This document shows positions 18,230-25,121 of a stretch of DNA of 27,473 bases, one piece after another. A program made the translations under genes and the position numbers. The notes beneath the pieces are model-generated. The model saw nothing but the letters and a program-made list of their open reading frames with translations. It was not told the DNA's origin and searched no databases. The number at the start of each line of letters is the position of its first letter. The first letter of the stretch is position 1. The stretch comes from DATKCJ01 sp035513275 (GTDB lineage: Bacteria > Verrucomicrobiota > Verrucomicrobiia > Opitutales > Opitutaceae): assembly GCA_035513275.1 (NCBI GenBank), contig DATKCJ010000189.1:1-27473 (forward strand), given 5' to 3'.

Positions 18230-20140
18230 ATGATGACTCCGCTTGAAGAAATCCGTCACTCCTCCGCGCACATCCTCGCGACTGCGATCCTGCGCATCTT
18301 CCCGGAGGCACAGCTCGACATCGGTCCGCCCACCGAGACGGGCTTCTACTACGACATCGATCTCGAGCACAAACTGACGGCCGACGACCTCGCGCGCATC
18401 GAGGCCGAGATGAAGAAGGTGATCGACGAAAACCAGCCGTTCCGCCGCACCGAGGTCTCGCGCGAGGAAGCCACGGCGATCATCCAGCGCATCGGCCAGG
18501 AGCGCTACAAGCTCGGCCGCCTCGCCGACATTCCGCAAGGCGAGGCAATTTCGTTCTATACGAACGGCGAGTTCACCGACCTGTGCGCCGGCACGCACGT
18601 GCGCTACACGAAACAGGTGAAGGCGTTCAAGCTTCTCAGCATCGCGGGCGCCTACCACCGCGGCGACGAACACAACAAACAGCTCCAGCGCATCTATGGC
18701 ACCGCGTTTGGCTCGAAGGATGAACTCGCCGCCTACCTCATGCAGCAGGAGCAGGCGAAGCTCCGCGACCATCGCAAACTCGGCCGCGACCTGCGCCTCT
18801 TCCACATCGACGAGGACGTCGGCCAGGGCTTGATCCTTTGGGAGCCCGCAGGCTCGGTGATTCGCGCGGAACTGCAGGCGTTCATCTCCGAGGAGCTCCG
18901 CAAGCAGGGCTACCACCAGGTGTTCACGCCGCACATCGGCAAGCTCTCGCTTTACAAGACGAGCGGCCACTTCCCTTACTACAAGGAATCGCAGTTCCCT
19001 GCCGTGCCCGATCGCGAGGCCGCCGAGACAGCGATCAAGGACGGCTGCTCGTGCGCGGAACTCGCGAACCGGATGGAAGGCGTGCCGCAGGCGCTCGCCG
19101 ACCAGCTCAACGCTCGCATGGGTGCCGGCACTGTGCCACCGGAGCGCGTGATGGACGACGACAAACTCCTCGACGGCTTCCTGCTGAAGCCGATGAACTG
19201 CCCGCACCACATCAAGCTCTTCGCCGCGCACCCGCACAGCTACCGCGACCTTCCCGTGCGGCTCGCCGAGTTTGGAACGGTCTACCGCTGGGAACAGTCG
19301 GGCGAACTCAATGGCATGACCCGCGTCCGCGGCTTCACGCAGGACGACGCGCACCTCTTCTGCACCGAGGATCAAGTCGCCGCCGAGTTGGTGGGCTGTC
19401 TCGCGCTCGTGAAGATCATTCTCACCACGCTCGGAATGCAGGACTACCGCGTGCGCATCGGCATGCGCGATCCCGACTCGGCGAAATACACAGGAGACGC
19501 CGCGAACTGGGACAAGGCCGAAGCCGCGTGCCGCGCGGCAGCGCAGACGCTGGACGCGCCGTTCACCGAGGAGCCCGGCGAGGCCGCGTTCTACGGGCCG
19601 AAGATCGACTTCGTCGTGCGCGACGTCATCGGCCGCGAATGGCAGCTCGGCACCGTGCAAGTCGATTACAACCTGCCAATCCGATTCGACCTTTCCTACA
19701 TCGGTCCCGACAACAAGCCGCACCGGCCCGTGATGATCCACCGCGCACCGTTTGGATCGATGGAGCGTTTCTGCGGTGTCCTCATCGAGCATTTCGGCGG
19801 CGACTTCCCCGTCTGGCTCGCGCCGGAGCAGGTGCGCATCGTGCCGATCTCCGAGAAGGTGAACGAAGCGTGCGACGCGCTCTACCGCTCGTTCAAGAAT
19901 CGCCGCATCCGCGTCACGCTCGATACCTCGAACGACAAACTCGGCGCGAAGATCCGCCGCGGCGAATTGGACAAGGTGCCCTACCTTCTGGTCGTCGGTC
20001 AGAAGGAAGCCGAAGCAAACTCCGTCTCCGTGCGCTCGCGCGCAAAGGGCGACGAGGGCGTGATCCCTGTCGCGACCTTCATCGACCGCGTGCTCAAGGA
20101 AATCGCAGAACGGACGCTGTCGTTTAGGAAGCAGGCGTGA
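18230..20140 (+). CDS. thrS: Threonyl-tRNA synthetase lacking the TGS domain
   Basis: ThrRS charges tRNA-Thr and edits Ser-tRNA-Thr. The 636-residue protein starts directly in the editing domain with HSSAHIL (10-16) and later DLCAGTH (117-123). The N-terminal TGS domain (about 60 residues) is missing, and the frame upstream closes at a TAG near 18179, so it is not simply a mis-set start. The class II core has MNCPHH (Cys324 zinc ligand, His326), RVRGFTQDDAH (365-375), and IHRAPFGSMERF with His504. The anticodon-binding domain follows (about 530-630). Between YKESQFP (251-257) and LLKPMNC there is an unusual insertion of about 60 residues with DGCSCAE. Start ATG 18230 or the next codon. Confidence 0.95.
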   Translation: MMTPLEEIRHSSAHILATAILRIFPEAQLDIGPPTETGFYYDIDLEHKLTADDLARIEAEMKKVIDENQPFRRTEVSREEATAIIQRIGQERYKLGRLADIPQGEAISFYTNGEFTDLCAGTHVRYTKQVKAFKLLSIAGAYHRGDEHNKQLQRIYGTAFGSKDELAAYLMQQEQAKLRDHRKLGRDLRLFHIDEDVGQGLILWEPAGSVIRAELQAFISEELRKQGYHQVFTPHIGKLSLYKTSGHFPYYKESQFPAVPDREAAETAIKDGCSCAELANRMEGVPQALADQLNARMGAGTVPPERVMDDDKLLDGFLLKPMNCPHHIKLFAAHPHSYRDLPVRLAEFGTVYRWEQSGELNGMTRVRGFTQDDAHLFCTEDQVAAELVGCLALVKIILTTLGMQDYRVRIGMRDPDSAKYTGDAANWDKAEAACRAAAQTLDAPFTEEPGEAAFYGPKIDFVVRDVIGREWQLGTVQVDYNLPIRFDLSYIGPDNKPHRPVMIHRAPFGSMERFCGVLIEHFGGDFPVWLAPEQVRIVPISEKVNEACDALYRSFKNRRIRVTLDTSNDKLGAKIRRGELDKVPYLLVVGQKEAEANSVSVRSRAKGDEGVIPVATFIDRVLKEIAERTLSFRKQA

Positions 20141-20150
20141 ATCCCTCCGA

Positions 20151-20260
20151 GGTAGGAACCCGCTTGCGGGCGATTGAATTGTAGGTGGCGCGCTCGCCGC
20201 GCCACGTTGCGCGTTCGAGCGCGCAACCCAGACGGAATCGCCCGCAAGCGGGCTCCTACC
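20151..20260. repeat. Family A composite palindromic repeat, copy 3
   Basis: Ends are GGTAGGAAC (20151-20159) and GCTCCTACC (20252-20260). The order matches copy 1: CCGCTTGCGGGCGATTGAATT, GTAGG-type link, TGGCGCGCTCGCCGCGCCA palindrome, then GTTGCGCG...CGCGCAAC hairpin, then the mirrored right end. It lies between thrS and the TPR_5 gene on the same strand. Confidence 0.85.
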
Positions 20261-20296
20261 TCCCAAACCACGTTTCGAGCGCAACGGCCTCCATCA

Positions 20297-20806
20297 ATGA
20301 CCCCCGAGCCCAACCCAATCCCACCCTGGAAGGACGAGCTCGATGCAATCGTCGCGGCGCGGCACGGTGGGGCGCTCGCGCAGACGTTGCCGCGGCTGCG
20401 CGCGCTCGCCGCGCGGTATCCGGATGTCGCGGAGATTCACTACCAGATCGCGTGGACCTGCGACTCGAACGACGCGTCGGCCGATGCGATCCCGCACTAC
20501 GACAAGGCGATCGCGCTTGGGCTCGAATCGGAGTCGCTCGCCGGCGCAATGCTCGGGCTCGGCTCGTCTCTGCGCGTTGCGGGCCAGTTCGAGTGCTCGG
20601 AGCGCGTGCTTCGCGAGGCGGTCGAGCGGTTTCCCGATCACAATGAGTTCAGGGCCTTCCTTGCGCTGACGCTTCACGATCTCGGCCGACACGCCGAGGC
20701 GCTGTCGATCGCGCTCACGACGCTCGTCGACACTGCCGATGATCCCGGCATCACCGCCTACCAGCGCGCCCTCCGCTACTACGCGGAGGAATTGGGCAAG
20801 AAGTAG
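20297..20806 (+). CDS. TPR_5-family tetratricopeptide protein
   Basis: A 169-residue soluble protein. ATG 20297 is preferred because the in-frame stretch upstream to 20174 lies in the family A repeat. The sequence fits the TPR_5 group: LDAIVAARHGG, then ALAARYPDVAEIHYQIAWTCD, AIPHYDKAIALGL, GLGSSLRVAGQ and FRAFLALTLHDLGRHAEA. Its function is unknown. The stop codon TAG is itself part of the first four bases (GTAG) of a family B repeat. Confidence 0.85.
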   Translation: MTPEPNPIPPWKDELDAIVAARHGGALAQTLPRLRALAARYPDVAEIHYQIAWTCDSNDASADAIPHYDKAIALGLESESLAGAMLGLGSSLRVAGQFECSERVLREAVERFPDHNEFRAFLALTLHDLGRHAEALSIALTTLVDTADDPGITAYQRALRYYAEELGKK

Positions 20807-20853
20807 CGCGGACCTCCGACCCGCGACATTGGCAGGTCAGAGACCTGCCCTAC
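20803..20853. repeat. Family B palindromic repeat, copy 2
   Basis: GTAGCGCGGACCTCCGACC then CGCGACATT form the first stem; GGCAGGTC (20831-20838) with GACCTGCC (20842-20849) around AGA form the second. The TPR_5 stop codon is the TAG at 20804-20806. The SRP RNA terminates 26 bases beyond on the opposite strand. Confidence 0.85.
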
Positions 20854-20878
20854 TCAGTTGGCCGCCGCCTTCACCCCG

Positions 20879-20895
20879 AAAAAAAGTGGCCAGGC
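20879..20895 (-). terminator. ffs: Rho-independent end of the SRP RNA
   Basis: The 3' arm of the terminal SRP stem (GCCTGGCC) is followed after A-C by seven consecutive T residues on the minus strand. The closing helix of the RNA doubles as the terminator stem. Confidence 0.7.
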
Positions 20896-20983
20896 ACCCC
20901 ACGGCACTGGGAGGACGTCGTTGCCGTTGCTACCTTCCGGTCCTGGCGGAGTTCACGCGCCTGCCCATGCATGGGACCTGGCC
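20879..20983 (-). ncRNA. ffs: Signal recognition particle RNA, bacterial small (4.5S) type
   Basis: Read on the minus strand, the ends GGCCAGG (20983-20977) and CCTGGCC (20894-20888) pair. The apical domain carries the SRP signature CAGGACCGGAAGGTAGCA with a GGAA tetraloop, which binds Ffh. After the closing stem comes a run of seven T (20885-20879), a rho-independent end. The total is about 96-105 nt, normal for the bacterial small class. One base differs from the Escherichia coli pattern (GGTAGC for GGAAGC). A candidate promoter precedes it. Confidence 0.93.
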
Positions 20984-20990
20984 GTTCGTG

Positions 20991-21018
20991 ACCGTAGGGC
21001 GGGCAAGAGGGTCGGCAA
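20991..21018 (-). promoter_or_regulatory. Candidate promoter of the SRP RNA gene
   Basis: On the minus strand TTGCCG (21018-21013), 16 bases, then TACGGT (20996-20991). The RNA 5' end predicted from its terminal stem is 7 bases further, a spacing that fits a sigma-70-type start. Confidence 0.45.
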
Positions 21019-21087
21019 CCCCTAAATCCGGGACGCCATTCATGCACGTTGGAGAGAATTGCGCTCCACCTTGGGGACGGGACGCGA

Positions 21088-21136
21088 AGTTGCGCGGGTC
21101 TGCGACCCGCGTCGGCAGGTCAGAGACCTGCCCTAC
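21088..21136. repeat. Family B palindromic repeat, copy 3
   Basis: Stems CGCGGGTC (21093-21100) with GACCCGCG (21104-21111), and GGCAGGTC (21114-21121) with GACCTGCC (21125-21132) around AGA, followed by CTAC. The left GTAG edge is degraded (GTTG). It ends 6 bases before the stop of the minus-strand Spy/CpxP-like gene. Confidence 0.85.
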
Positions 21137-21142
21137 TCAGAC

Positions 21143-21595
21143 TCACGGCCCCGGTGGTGGCGTGTCGCCAGGCTTCTTGCCATCGCCGCCATGCTCGTCC
21201 ATCTGCCCGGCGCGTTCTGCGTGAAACTTGCGGATCCGCTCACGCTGTTGCTTCAGCATCTCCTCGAACTTCACGTTCTGCTCAGGAGTGAGAATCGCCG
21301 CGATCTTCTGGTTCATCTCGCGCAGCTTGATGCCGCTCTCGCGAAACGACTCCTTGCGGAGTGTCTCGATCTCCGCGGCTGTCTCTCGAAGGATCTTGTT
21401 CACCTGCTCGCACTGCTCTGGCCCTAGTTCGAGCTCCTTCGTCATCTTCTTGTATTGGCGCAGCACGAATGAATCCGTCTTCGCCTTCTCATGGGCGATG
21501 TTCTTCGCCACCCGGAGCGCGACCACGGCACCGATGGCGCCGCCGGCAGCGAAGATGCCGGCGAGGCAGAGGAGGATGAGAGCCTTCCGCTTCAT
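21143..21595 (-). CDS. Spy/CpxP-like membrane-anchored envelope protein
   Basis: A 150-residue protein. Residues 5-28 form one hydrophobic segment (ALILLCLAGIFAAGG), a signal anchor. The rest is helical and charged, with two LxPEQ-type motifs (LGPEQCEQVNKIL at 57-69 and ILTPEQNVKFEEML at 101-114) that match the LTxxQ repeat of the Spy/CpxP and periplasmic heavy-metal-sensor group. A Pro-rich end follows. In that group, the proteins sense or chaperone misfolded envelope proteins. The gene begins one base after the stop of the small membrane-protein gene (TGAC ATG arrangement), so it is coupled to the sigma factor unit. The start ATG is at 21595; the longer open frame upstream is the other gene in a shifted frame. 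Confidence 0.8.
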   Translation of the reverse strand: MKRKALILLCLAGIFAAGGAIGAVVALRVAKNIAHEKAKTDSFVLRQYKKMTKELELGPEQCEQVNKILRETAAEIETLRKESFRESGIKLREMNQKIAAILTPEQNVKFEEMLKQQRERIRKFHAERAGQMDEHGGDGKKPGDTPPPGP

Positions 21596-21596
21596 G

Positions 21597-21887
21597 TCAG
21601 AGCTGCGTGATGAAGTCGCCGACGGGATCGTCGGACAGCTCGGAGGCAAGCGTGTCGACCGAAAGGACGTTGAGATTCGATACCGCAAACACAATGGCGA
21701 GCGCCGCCGACAGACCGAGGGCGCGCAGGGCGTAGCGCGCGAGGAACTCATCCGGCTTGCGCCGCGCCTCGAATGCGCGCGCGACGACGCGTGTCGTGAA
21801 ACCCGGGGGCGGCGCCCCGACCGCTTCCCGGGGCGCGCGCCGTGCGAGTGCCGTGAGCCGCGACCATGTCGTGTTGTGATCTTTCAT
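21597..21887 (-). CDS. Small single-pass membrane protein, possible anti-sigma factor
   Basis: A 96-residue protein with a basic N-terminal half (about 1-50, GFTTRVVARAFEARR), one hydrophobic helix at about 56-75 (ALGLSAALAIVFAVSN), and a short acidic outer tail. The start ATG (21887-21885) overlaps the sigma factor's TGA as ATGA, and a strong Shine-Dalgarno GGAGG sits at 21899-21895. Position and topology suggest an anti-sigma factor, but I see no zinc-binding HxxxCxxC or other anti-sigma signature. The role is inferred from context only. Confidence 0.75.
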   Translation of the reverse strand: MKDHNTTWSRLTALARRAPREAVGAPPPGFTTRVVARAFEARRKPDEFLARYALRALGLSAALAIVFAVSNLNVLSVDTLASELSDDPVGDFITQL

Positions 21888-22471
21888 TGCTTTTCCTCCA
21901 GTTCGAGTCGTTCGAAGAGTTTCCTGAGTTTCCGCCTCGCACGGAATGCCCGCACCTTGATCGCGCTCTGGCCAAATCCCGTAGCCGCCGCGATTTCCGC
22001 CACCGACTTCTGCTCGAGGTCGAGCATCTGTAGCACGAGGCGGTCCTTCGGGTCGAGTTGTTCCATCAGCCGGCCCACGAGCTCGCGTGCGGCGAGCGCA
22101 TCCGTCTCCCGGCCGCCGTCCGCGTCGGTCATCGTGGCGTCGAGCACCTCGGCCTCCGTTTCGGAGAGGTCGGCCCAACGGAGCTCCGGGCGGCGCTTCT
22201 GATGGCGGAGCTGGTCGATGCAGGTCGTCACCGCGATCCGCGACACCCAGTGCGGAAAGGGCATGAGCCCGCGGTATTGCTCGAGCCGGGTGAACATCTT
22301 CAGGAACACCTCCTGCGTGAGGTCCTCTTCTGGGGTTCGACGCGGCAGGTGAGCGCGAACAATTTTGATGACAAGCGGGAAAAGCGCATCCACGAGGCTT
22401 CGTGCGGCCCCTTGATCGCCCTCACGCACGGCGGCGATCCAGCTCTCGTAGTCGGGAGCGGGTTCATCCAT
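21884..22471 (-). CDS. ECF-type sigma-70 factor
   Basis: A 195-residue RNA polymerase sigma factor with region 2 (about 25-90, with EEDLTQEVFLKMF and FPHWVSRIAVTTCIDQLRHQKRR) and region 4 (about 135-190, with LDLEQKSVAEIAAATGFGQSAIKVRAFRARRKL as the helix-turn-helix). Regions 1 and 3 are absent, which defines the ECF group. ATG 22471 is preferred to an in-frame TTG at 22483. It heads a coupled unit with the small membrane protein and the Spy/CpxP-like protein, which suggests an envelope-stress or metal response. Confidence 0.93.
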   Translation of the reverse strand: MDEPAPDYESWIAAVREGDQGAARSLVDALFPLVIKIVRAHLPRRTPEEDLTQEVFLKMFTRLEQYRGLMPFPHWVSRIAVTTCIDQLRHQKRRPELRWADLSETEAEVLDATMTDADGGRETDALAARELVGRLMEQLDPKDRLVLQMLDLEQKSVAEIAAATGFGQSAIKVRAFRARRKLRKLFERLELEEKQ

Positions 22472-22505
22472 GGTGGACTGCAAGGACTGTGGACCACATT
22501 GGGTT

Positions 22506-22533
22506 GTGACGCCCGCCTGCCCAGCGGGTTACA
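22506..22533 (-). promoter_or_regulatory. Candidate ECF-type promoter of the sigma factor unit
   Basis: Minus strand: TGTAAC (22533-22528), 16 bases, CGTCAC (22511-22506), about 34 bases before the sigma factor ATG. The TGTAAC/CGTC pair with 16-base spacing resembles promoters read by several ECF factors, many of which regulate themselves. The spacer is GC-rich and palindromic in part. Confidence 0.35.
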
Positions 22534-22560
22534 GACGCCCGAGACTTCCCTCGGGGCGTC
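22534..22560. repeat. Hairpin upstream of the sigma factor gene
   Basis: GACGCCCGAG (22534-22543) faces CTCGGGGCGTC (22550-22560), a stem with one bulged G and a short loop. It lies between the LptF/G gene and the sigma factor. There is no T-run on either side; it may be a terminator or a relic of a repeat. Confidence 0.5.
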
Positions 22561-22600
22561 CGACGCCACCGGAAAGCGGTCGCAGGCGGCGTGCGGGGAC

Positions 22601-23740
22601 TCATTGGCGGTCGACACGCAGGAATAGCCAGAGGCCGGCACTCTGGAAGATCAGATTGGGCGCCCAGAGCAGGAGATCGGGTCGCAGGTCAGGCATCTTT
22701 TGCGCCCAGTCGATCACGATCAGGATGAAGTAGAACCCCATCGACAACACGAGCGCCAGACCAAGGTTCGCCGAGGATTCGCGGCGCTGCATCTTGATGC
22801 CGAGCGGCACCCCGACCATCGCAAACGACAGCACGGCAAACGCCATCACGAAGCTGCCCTGCATGGCGTATTGGAGTGTGACACGTTGTTCAAAAACCTC
22901 GCGTGCCGGCAGCGCCGCCTCGTTCTCGATCACGCGACGCCGCTCCGCCATCAGTTCGGAGAACGTCATCCACGTGAGCTTCCGGCGGAAGGACGACTTG
23001 CCCAGAACCTTTTCGAGCGGGAGTGCCACACTCGCGCTCTCAAATGCGAGCACGGGCCGCGTCTCCGAGAAATCTTCCGGATCGCGCGTGCTGCGAAATT
23101 CCGTCTGGCCGTTGAACAGCGTGAGGTTGAGCGAGACGCGTGCCTCGTCGAAGTCGACCCTTCCCTCCTCCGCACGCACGAACTTCAGCACGCGGTTCTC
23201 CTTGTCGAGCTCCCATATCCAGAGACTGCGGATCTCGTTGTCCTCTTTCTCCGACACGAAAATCACGTAGCCGGGAAAGTCGCGGATGAACGTCCGCGGC
23301 ACGATAAAGCTGAGCGGATTGTTGCGCACCGCATCGGCAAGCTCAGCGCGGTAGCCGGCTTTCGAGCGCGGGCCAAGCTCGAGGTTGAAGATCAACGAAA
23401 GTGCGAGCCCGAGGATCGCCACGAGAAAGATCGGCGACGAGATGCGCACGAGCCCGAGGCCCGCCGCGCGCATCGCAGTGATCTCGTGCTGCGCCGAGAG
23501 CCGCCCGAGCACGAGCAGGATGCCCGTGAGGATGCCCATCGGCAGCGCATACGACACGACGAACGGCACGAGCATCGCCGTCAGCCTGAAGAACGTCTGG
23601 AACGAGATCTGCCCCGCCGCGAGCGCGCCGATCAGGTCCTTCACGACATTGCCCGCAAGCAGCACAAACGCGAACACGAGCACCGCCCACGCCGAGGTCA
23701 TGAAGACGGAAGTGAAGAGGTAACGTTGGAGGCGGTTCAT
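22601..23740 (-). CDS. LptF/LptG-family lipopolysaccharide export permease
   Basis: A 379-residue inner-membrane protein of the YjgP/YjgQ family. LptF and LptG form the permease of the LptB2FG ABC exporter that extracts lipopolysaccharide for delivery to the outer membrane. Features: LQRYLFTSVFMTSA at the N-terminus, membrane helices at about 12-35 and 60-120 (YALPMGILTGILLVLGRLSAQHEITAMRAAG, the conserved cytoplasmic coupling region), a central periplasmic beta-domain (about 140-280), and C-terminal helices (about 295-375, with GVPLGI). ATG 23740 gives the canonical MNRLQRYL start. Only one of the pair is here; I cannot tell F from G. Confidence 0.9.
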   Translation of the reverse strand: MNRLQRYLFTSVFMTSAWAVLVFAFVLLAGNVVKDLIGALAAGQISFQTFFRLTAMLVPFVVSYALPMGILTGILLVLGRLSAQHEITAMRAAGLGLVRISSPIFLVAILGLALSLIFNLELGPRSKAGYRAELADAVRNNPLSFIVPRTFIRDFPGYVIFVSEKEDNEIRSLWIWELDKENRVLKFVRAEEGRVDFDEARVSLNLTLFNGQTEFRSTRDPEDFSETRPVLAFESASVALPLEKVLGKSSFRRKLTWMTFSELMAERRRVIENEAALPAREVFEQRVTLQYAMQGSFVMAFAVLSFAMVGVPLGIKMQRRESSANLGLALVLSMGFYFILIVIDWAQKMPDLRPDLLLWAPNLIFQSAGLWLFLRVDRQ

Positions 23741-23813
23741 CCCGGTGGCGGACCCATTGATTGCGCCCAAGCTTGCGCCGTGGCAATCCCTCTGTTGTGA
23801 CACGCCACGGACG

Positions 23814-24941
23814 ATGAAGTTCTCACCCGAAAAGCCGCCGCTCACAAGCGAGACGCTCGAGTCGCTCACCGAGCGCCTCGCAGCCCGCGGCGAGCCTGCC
23901 TTCCGCGCGGCGCAGATTCTCGAGTGGGTCTACAAGAAGCGCGTGGCTTCGTGGGATGGGATGACAAACCTCTCGAAGGAATTGCGCGCGTGGCTCGCCG
24001 CCGAGTTCGACCTGATGCCGGCGACGCAGCTCTTCGCGAAGCAGTCGCGCGATGTCACCGACAAACTCCTCCTCGAGCTCCGCGATCACTCGCTCATCGA
24101 GACCGTAATCATCCGCGCGCCGCAGGACGGCGTCGGCCTCGAGCACTCGCGCAAGACAATCTGCATCTCCACACAAGTCGGCTGTGCGATGGGCTGCGTT
24201 TTCTGCGCCTCGGGCATGGACGGATTCCGCCGCAATCTTTCCGCCGGCGAAATCGTCGCGCAGCTCCTGCAAGTGTGCCAACGCGAGGACGAGATCACTC
24301 CCCGCGCGCACGCCGAACTGGCGTCGTTCGACAACATTGTCGTCATGGGCATGGGCGAGCCGCTCGCGAACTACGACAACCTCATCCGCGCGCTCACGAT
24401 CCTGAACGCAGACTGGGGTCTCAACTTCGGCGCGCGCCGCATCACCATTTCTACGAGCGGCATCGTGCCGCAGATCCGAAAGCTCGCCGACGAGCCGCTC
24501 GGCTTCCGGCTGGCGATCAGCCTGCACGGAGCGACGAATGAAGTGCGCGACCGGATCATGCCGGTCAACCGCCGGTGGCCGCTCGAGGAGTTGATTCCCG
24601 CCGCACATGAGTTTTCCGCGAAGCACGGCCGGATGCTCACGCTCGAGTTCATCCTGATCGAAGAGGTTAACGATATGCTCGAGCAGGCCGAGCACCTCGC
24701 CGACATTGCGGCCGACCTGCACGCACATGTGAACCTGATTCCCTACAACACGGTCCAAGGCATGGAATGGCGCCGGCCGAGCATCACACGACAGGAGCGA
24801 TTCGCCGACGTGCTGCGCGCCCGCCGGCTGCCGGTCACGCTGCGTCGCGAGAAGGGTCACGACATCGACGCCGCGTGCGGCCAGCTCCGGCTGCAGACCG
24901 AGCGCACGCGGGACGCTTCGCCGACTACACCTGCAGCATGA
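23814..24941 (+). CDS. rlmN: 23S rRNA (adenine2503-C2)-methyltransferase
   Basis: RlmN is a radical SAM enzyme that methylates C2 of adenine 2503 in 23S rRNA and adenine 37 in some tRNAs. The 375-residue protein has the cluster motif CAMGCVFC (Cys124, 128, 131), the SAM-binding VMGMGEPLANYD, ITISTSG, LAISLHGA, NLIPYN, and the C-terminal methyl-accepting Cys in DAACGQL. ATG 23814 gives the usual short N-terminus; upstream codons to 23745 are not conserved-looking. It diverges from the LptF/G gene. Confidence 0.97.
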   Translation: MKFSPEKPPLTSETLESLTERLAARGEPAFRAAQILEWVYKKRVASWDGMTNLSKELRAWLAAEFDLMPATQLFAKQSRDVTDKLLLELRDHSLIETVIIRAPQDGVGLEHSRKTICISTQVGCAMGCVFCASGMDGFRRNLSAGEIVAQLLQVCQREDEITPRAHAELASFDNIVVMGMGEPLANYDNLIRALTILNADWGLNFGARRITISTSGIVPQIRKLADEPLGFRLAISLHGATNEVRDRIMPVNRRWPLEELIPAAHEFSAKHGRMLTLEFILIEEVNDMLEQAEHLADIAADLHAHVNLIPYNTVQGMEWRRPSITRQERFADVLRARRLPVTLRREKGHDIDAACGQLRLQTERTRDASPTTPAA

Positions 24942-25024
24942 CAAACATCGGACTTTACCTGCGGCTGACGGCTGTTCTCCTCAGGGTGCAATGAATCCGG
25001 AATTCGCAATCTTCCGATGCTTAT

Positions 25025-25099
25025 GTAGCCCTGCGCGTGAGCGCAGGGACCGAATTCGTTCCTGCACCGGAAAATCCCGCTGCTCCCGCAGCGGGCTAC
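25025..25099. repeat. Family C palindromic repeat, copy 2
   Basis: Ends GTAGCCC (25025-25031) and GGGCTAC (25093-25099). Two hairpins lie inside: CCCTGCGC-GTGA-GCGCAGGG (25029-25048) and CCCGCTGC-TCCC-GCAGCGGG (25076-25095), linked by a 27-base AT-richer spacer. It lies between rlmN and metF. Confidence 0.85.
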
Positions 25100-25121
25100 G
25101 TTCGCAGGCGCGTTATCATCG

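Noticed and set aside
18218..20284. Minus-strand open frame of 688 codons
   Set aside because: It is antisense to thrS and even runs through a family A repeat; the translation has no recognisable feature.
22700..23800. Plus-strand open frame of 366 codons
   Set aside because: It is opposite the LptF/G gene, with extreme Arg/His/Glu content typical of an antisense shadow.
23823..24944. Minus-strand open frame of 373 codons
   Set aside because: Antisense to rlmN, whose catalytic motifs are all intact.
24938..24994. 18-codon frame overlapping the rlmN stop as ATGA
   Set aside because: The overlap looks like coupling, but the peptide is very short and hydrophobic with no known counterpart; chance is likelier.
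24942..25121. Possible riboswitch before metF
   Set aside because: The gap is explained largely by a family C repeat; no SAM, SAH or cobalamin riboswitch core could be seen.
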